Assembly (NCBI GenBank): GCA_002297965.1
Contig: DBLF01000011.1
Coordinates: 47,474 to 55,501, forward strand
Source: Candidatus Segatella papionis
Lineage (GTDB): Bacteria; Bacteroidota; Bacteroidia; Bacteroidales; Bacteroidaceae
Length of the DNA: 8,028 nt
Reading direction: 5' to 3'
Position numbers and translations under genes: made by a program. Position 1 is the stretch's first letter. Every line of letters begins with the position of its first letter. Below are positions 5,613 through 8,028 of the stretch, in pieces. The notes beneath the pieces were generated by a model, which searched no databases, was not told the origin of the DNA, and saw only the letters and a list, made by a program, of their open reading frames with translations.

Positions 5613-7910
5613 ATGGGAAAAGGTAAAAAAGGTGGCAAGAGAATGAATAAGGCGCAGCTCTCAGAGATGCTCCAGGAGTTCTTTGCCGAGAGGCCAGGCG
5701 AGACGCTCAGCTTCAAAGAGATATTCCGTTCCCTCCATCTCACCACGCATCCGCTCAAGATGCTGGCCATCGACATCATGGAGGAAATGGCATGGGATGA
5801 TTACCTTGCTAAGGTAAGTGATAATTCTTATCGCCTGAACCAAAGCGTTCAGGTGATGGAAGGTAAGTTTGTCCGCAAGGCGAACGGTAAGAACTCGGTC
5901 ATCCCTGACGACAGTGAGACGCCAATATTCGTCTCAGAACGCAATTCGATGGGAGCTCTCAATGGCGACCGGGTGGAATTCACCTTCCTGGCAAGACGCA
6001 AAAACCACATCAAGGAGGCGCAAGTCAACAAGATTTTGGAACGCGCCAAGGATACCTTCGTGGGACGACTCAAGGTTGATAAGGATTTGGCTTACCTCGT
6101 AACACCTAGCGATGTCTTCGCCCACAATATCATCATACCAAGAAGAAAAGTGAAGGGCGGCAAGACCGACGACAAGGCGGTGGTACGTATCATCGAATGG
6201 CCTGACGGAGAAAACAAGAGCCCTATCGGCGAAGTAGTGGATATCCTCGGTCAGAAGGGTGACAATGATGTGGAGATGAACTCTATCCTCGCCCAGTATG
6301 GCTTGCCATACAAGTATCCGAAGAACGTGGAGGATGCCGCCAACAAGATTACGGGCGAAATCACCGAACAAGACTACAAGGAGCGCGAGGACTTCCGCAA
6401 GGTGTTCACCTGCACCATCGACCCGAAGGATGCCAAGGACTTCGACGATGCCCTCAGTATCCAACAACTTGAGAATGGCAACTGGCAGGTAGGTGTCCAT
6501 ATCGCCGATGTCTCCCACTACGTAACCGAGGGAAGCATCATCGACAAAGAGGCTGTGAAGCGTGCCACTTCCGTCTACCTCGTGGACCGCACCATTCCGA
6601 TGTTGCCAGAGCGTCTATGTAACTTCATTTGCTCTCTCCGTCCAAACGAAGAAAAACTTGCCTACAGCGTCATCTTCGAGCTGGATAACAATGCCGAGGT
6701 CAAGAACTATCGCATCGTACACACCGTCATCGAGAGCGACCGCCGCTATAAATATGAAGAGGTACAGGAATTGCTCGAAGCCAACGGAGTGGTGGATGGC
6801 ACAGGAGAACCTGCTCCAGCAGAAACCAAGGAGCATCCATACCAAGGTGAGAATGCCCTCCAACTCATCACCCTCGACCGACTCGCCAAGAAACTACGTG
6901 CAGCAAGATTCAAGAATGGCTCCGTGAAGTTCGACCGTGAGGAATTGCACTTCGATGTGGACGAGAAGGGCAAGCCTATCCGCTGCTATTACAAGCGCTC
7001 CAAGGATGCCAACAAGCTCGTGGAGGAGTTTATGCTCCTCGCCAACCGTACGGTGGCTGAGAGCATCGGAAAGGTGAAGAAGGGCAAGAAGCCTAAGACC
7101 TTGCCTTATCGTATCCACGACAATCCTGACCCTCAGAAATTAGAGACCCTGCGTGAATTCGTGGTAAAGTTCGGTTACAAGATGAAGACCGAGGGAACCA
7201 AGGGTGCCACAGCCAAGAGCCTGAACAAGTTGATGGCAGACTGCGATGGCAAGCCTGAGAGCAATCTGATCCAGATGGTGGCTCTCCGTGCCATGATGAA
7301 AGCTAAGTACTCTGTTCATAACATCGGCCACTTTGGCTTGGCATTCGAGTATTACACCCACTTCACCTCTCCTATCCGCCGTTATCCAGACACGATGGTT
7401 CACCGCTTGCTCACCAAGTATGCTGCCGGTGGCAGAAGTGCCAACGAAAAACATTACGAGGAACTTTGCGAGCACTGCTCAGACATGGAGCAGATTGCAC
7501 AAAACGCAGAGCGTGACAGCATCAAGTATAAGATGGTAGAGTTCATGGGCGACAAGCTTGGCGAGGAATTTGATGCCCACATCAGTGGCATTACCTCATA
7601 CGGCATCTACGCCACCATCGACGAGAACCATTGCGAGGGTATGATTCCAATGCGAGACATCGCAGGCGATTACTACGACTTCGACGAGAAGAACTTCTGC
7701 CTAATCGGTCGTCGCCATCATAACAAATATTCATTGGGCGATGCCATCCGCATCAAGGTGGCGCAAGCCAACCTAGAGAAGAAACAACTCGATTTCACCC
7801 TAGCTGGTGATTCTGCTCCTGTAAGCAAGGAAAAGCCTGCTCCTGTATCAATATCCAAGAAGGCTAAGAAGAGCAAGCAGAAGACACGTAATCATCGTAA
7901 AAGCAAATAA
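5613..7910 (+). CDS. rnr: Ribonuclease R (RNB-family 3'-5' exoribonuclease)
   Basis: RNase R degrades structured RNA processively from the 3' end and takes part in rRNA quality control, mRNA decay and trans-translation. The 765-residue protein (E. coli about 813) shows a basic N-terminus and winged-helix-like region (about 12-75). Two cold-shock/OB segments follow (about 80-215), then the RNB catalytic domain (about 258-600), an S1 domain (about 648-730) and a lysine/arginine-rich tail (738-765). The metal-binding aspartates are intact in TIDPKDAKDFDDA: Asp270, Asp276, Asp278 and Asp279. The RNB signature YTHFTSPIRRYPD is at 581-593. A Pro/Glu-rich insertion (about 393-413) lies inside the RNB domain. 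The chosen start gives MGKGKKGGKRMNK; an ATG at 5643 (Met11), preceded by GGTGGCAAGAGA, is a possible alternative. The conserved-looking domain starts only after Met11, so the start is uncertain by 10 residues. Confidence 0.97.
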   Translation: MGKGKKGGKRMNKAQLSEMLQEFFAERPGETLSFKEIFRSLHLTTHPLKMLAIDIMEEMAWDDYLAKVSDNSYRLNQSVQVMEGKFVRKANGKNSVIPDDSETPIFVSERNSMGALNGDRVEFTFLARRKNHIKEAQVNKILERAKDTFVGRLKVDKDLAYLVTPSDVFAHNIIIPRRKVKGGKTDDKAVVRIIEWPDGENKSPIGEVVDILGQKGDNDVEMNSILAQYGLPYKYPKNVEDAANKITGEITEQDYKEREDFRKVFTCTIDPKDAKDFDDALSIQQLENGNWQVGVHIADVSHYVTEGSIIDKEAVKRATSVYLVDRTIPMLPERLCNFICSLRPNEEKLAYSVIFELDNNAEVKNYRIVHTVIESDRRYKYEEVQELLEANGVVDGTGEPAPAETKEHPYQGENALQLITLDRLAKKLRAARFKNGSVKFDREELHFDVDEKGKPIRCYYKRSKDANKLVEEFMLLANRTVAESIGKVKKGKKPKTLPYRIHDNPDPQKLETLREFVVKFGYKMKTEGTKGATAKSLNKLMADCDGKPESNLIQMVALRAMMKAKYSVHNIGHFGLAFEYYTHFTSPIRRYPDTMVHRLLTKYAAGGRSANEKHYEELCEHCSDMEQIAQNAERDSIKYKMVEFMGDKLGEEFDAHISGITSYGIYATIDENHCEGMIPMRDIAGDYYDFDEKNFCLIGRRHHNKYSLGDAIRIKVAQANLEKKQLDFTLAGDSAPVSKEKPAPVSISKKAKKSKQKTRNHRKSK

Positions 7911-7944
7911 TCAATAAAGGGGTGTCATAAGGTGCCTCTAAGCA

Positions 7945-8028
7945 TGCCCTGAAAGGGCAAACTGCAACTAGCCCAGGGCAACGCCCTGGGTAACATGGGT
8001 ATCTATAAAGTCGCCCTGAAAGGGCAAA
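7945..8028. repeat. REP-like palindromic repeat array, continuing past the window edge
   Basis: Hairpin A is TGCCCT-GAA-AGGGCA (7945-7959). Hairpin B is CCCAGGGC-AAC-GCCCTGGG (7972-7990), an 8-bp perfect stem. Hairpin A then recurs as GCCCT-GAA-AGGGC (8013-8025). The 16-nt string from 7946 to 7961 is identical to 8013-8028, so the period is 67 bp. I associate this hairpin pair with dispersed intergenic repeats of Bacteroidetes; that is recollection, not a search result. It starts about 35 bp after the rnr stop and could stabilise or end the transcript, although no U-tract follows. Confidence 0.8.

Noticed and set aside
5934..6518. Minus-strand 194-codon frame inside rnr
   Set aside because: It lies within the catalytic region of RNase R on the opposite strand and has no family features.
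7911..7944. Rho-independent terminator straight after rnr
   Set aside because: No hairpin with a U-tract is present; only the palindromic repeat array follows.

Overview
The window looks like a chromosomal segment of a Bacteroidales bacterium, most likely Prevotellaceae (Prevotella/Segatella-like). The evidence is the Bacteroidetes-type -7 boxes (TAnnTTTG) with no strong Shine-Dalgarno sequences, the style of the FKBP, Lrp, sirtuin and RNase R proteins, and a GCCCTGAAAGGGC / CCCAGGGC-AAC-GCCCTGGG hairpin repeat of a kind I associate with Bacteroidetes intergenic regions. The species is not proven by anything visible here. All assignments come from motif reading; no database search was made.

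Left part (1-1993, minus strand). The left edge cuts a two-domain enzyme. Its N-terminal half is a class I glutamine-amidotransferase-like gamma-glutamyl hydrolase (PuuD/peptidase C26 type) and its C-terminal half is an M19 (renal-type) dipeptidase. The gene is on the minus strand and has no stop inside the window; the long plus-strand reading frames opposite it are shadows. Upstream of it, in the same direction, is an Lrp/AsnC-family regulator with a recognisable promoter next to a long perfect palindrome. The palindrome probably also ends the FKBP operon.

Middle part (2033-4682, minus strand). Three FKBP-type peptidyl-prolyl isomerase genes lie in tandem. In transcription order they encode a small cytoplasmic protein, a lipoprotein, and a signal-peptide protein with a lysine/alanine-rich tail, so one promoter may supply proline isomerase to three locations. 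The leader of the third gene carries about three copies of a 19-bp tandem repeat. The two exported proteins carry a duplicated N-terminal helical module.

Right part (4683-8028, plus strand). A divergent promoter region separates the FKBP operon from a likely two-gene unit: a short Sir2 NAD-dependent deacylase that lacks the usual four zinc cysteines, and RNase R. The window ends in a palindromic repeat array that starts just after rnr. No tRNA, rRNA, CRISPR, insertion sequence or defence system is visible. The most interesting points are the gamma-glutamyl hydrolase-dipeptidase fusion, the zinc-ligand-poor sirtuin beside RNase R, and the three-compartment FKBP cluster. No gap between genes exceeds 300 bases.
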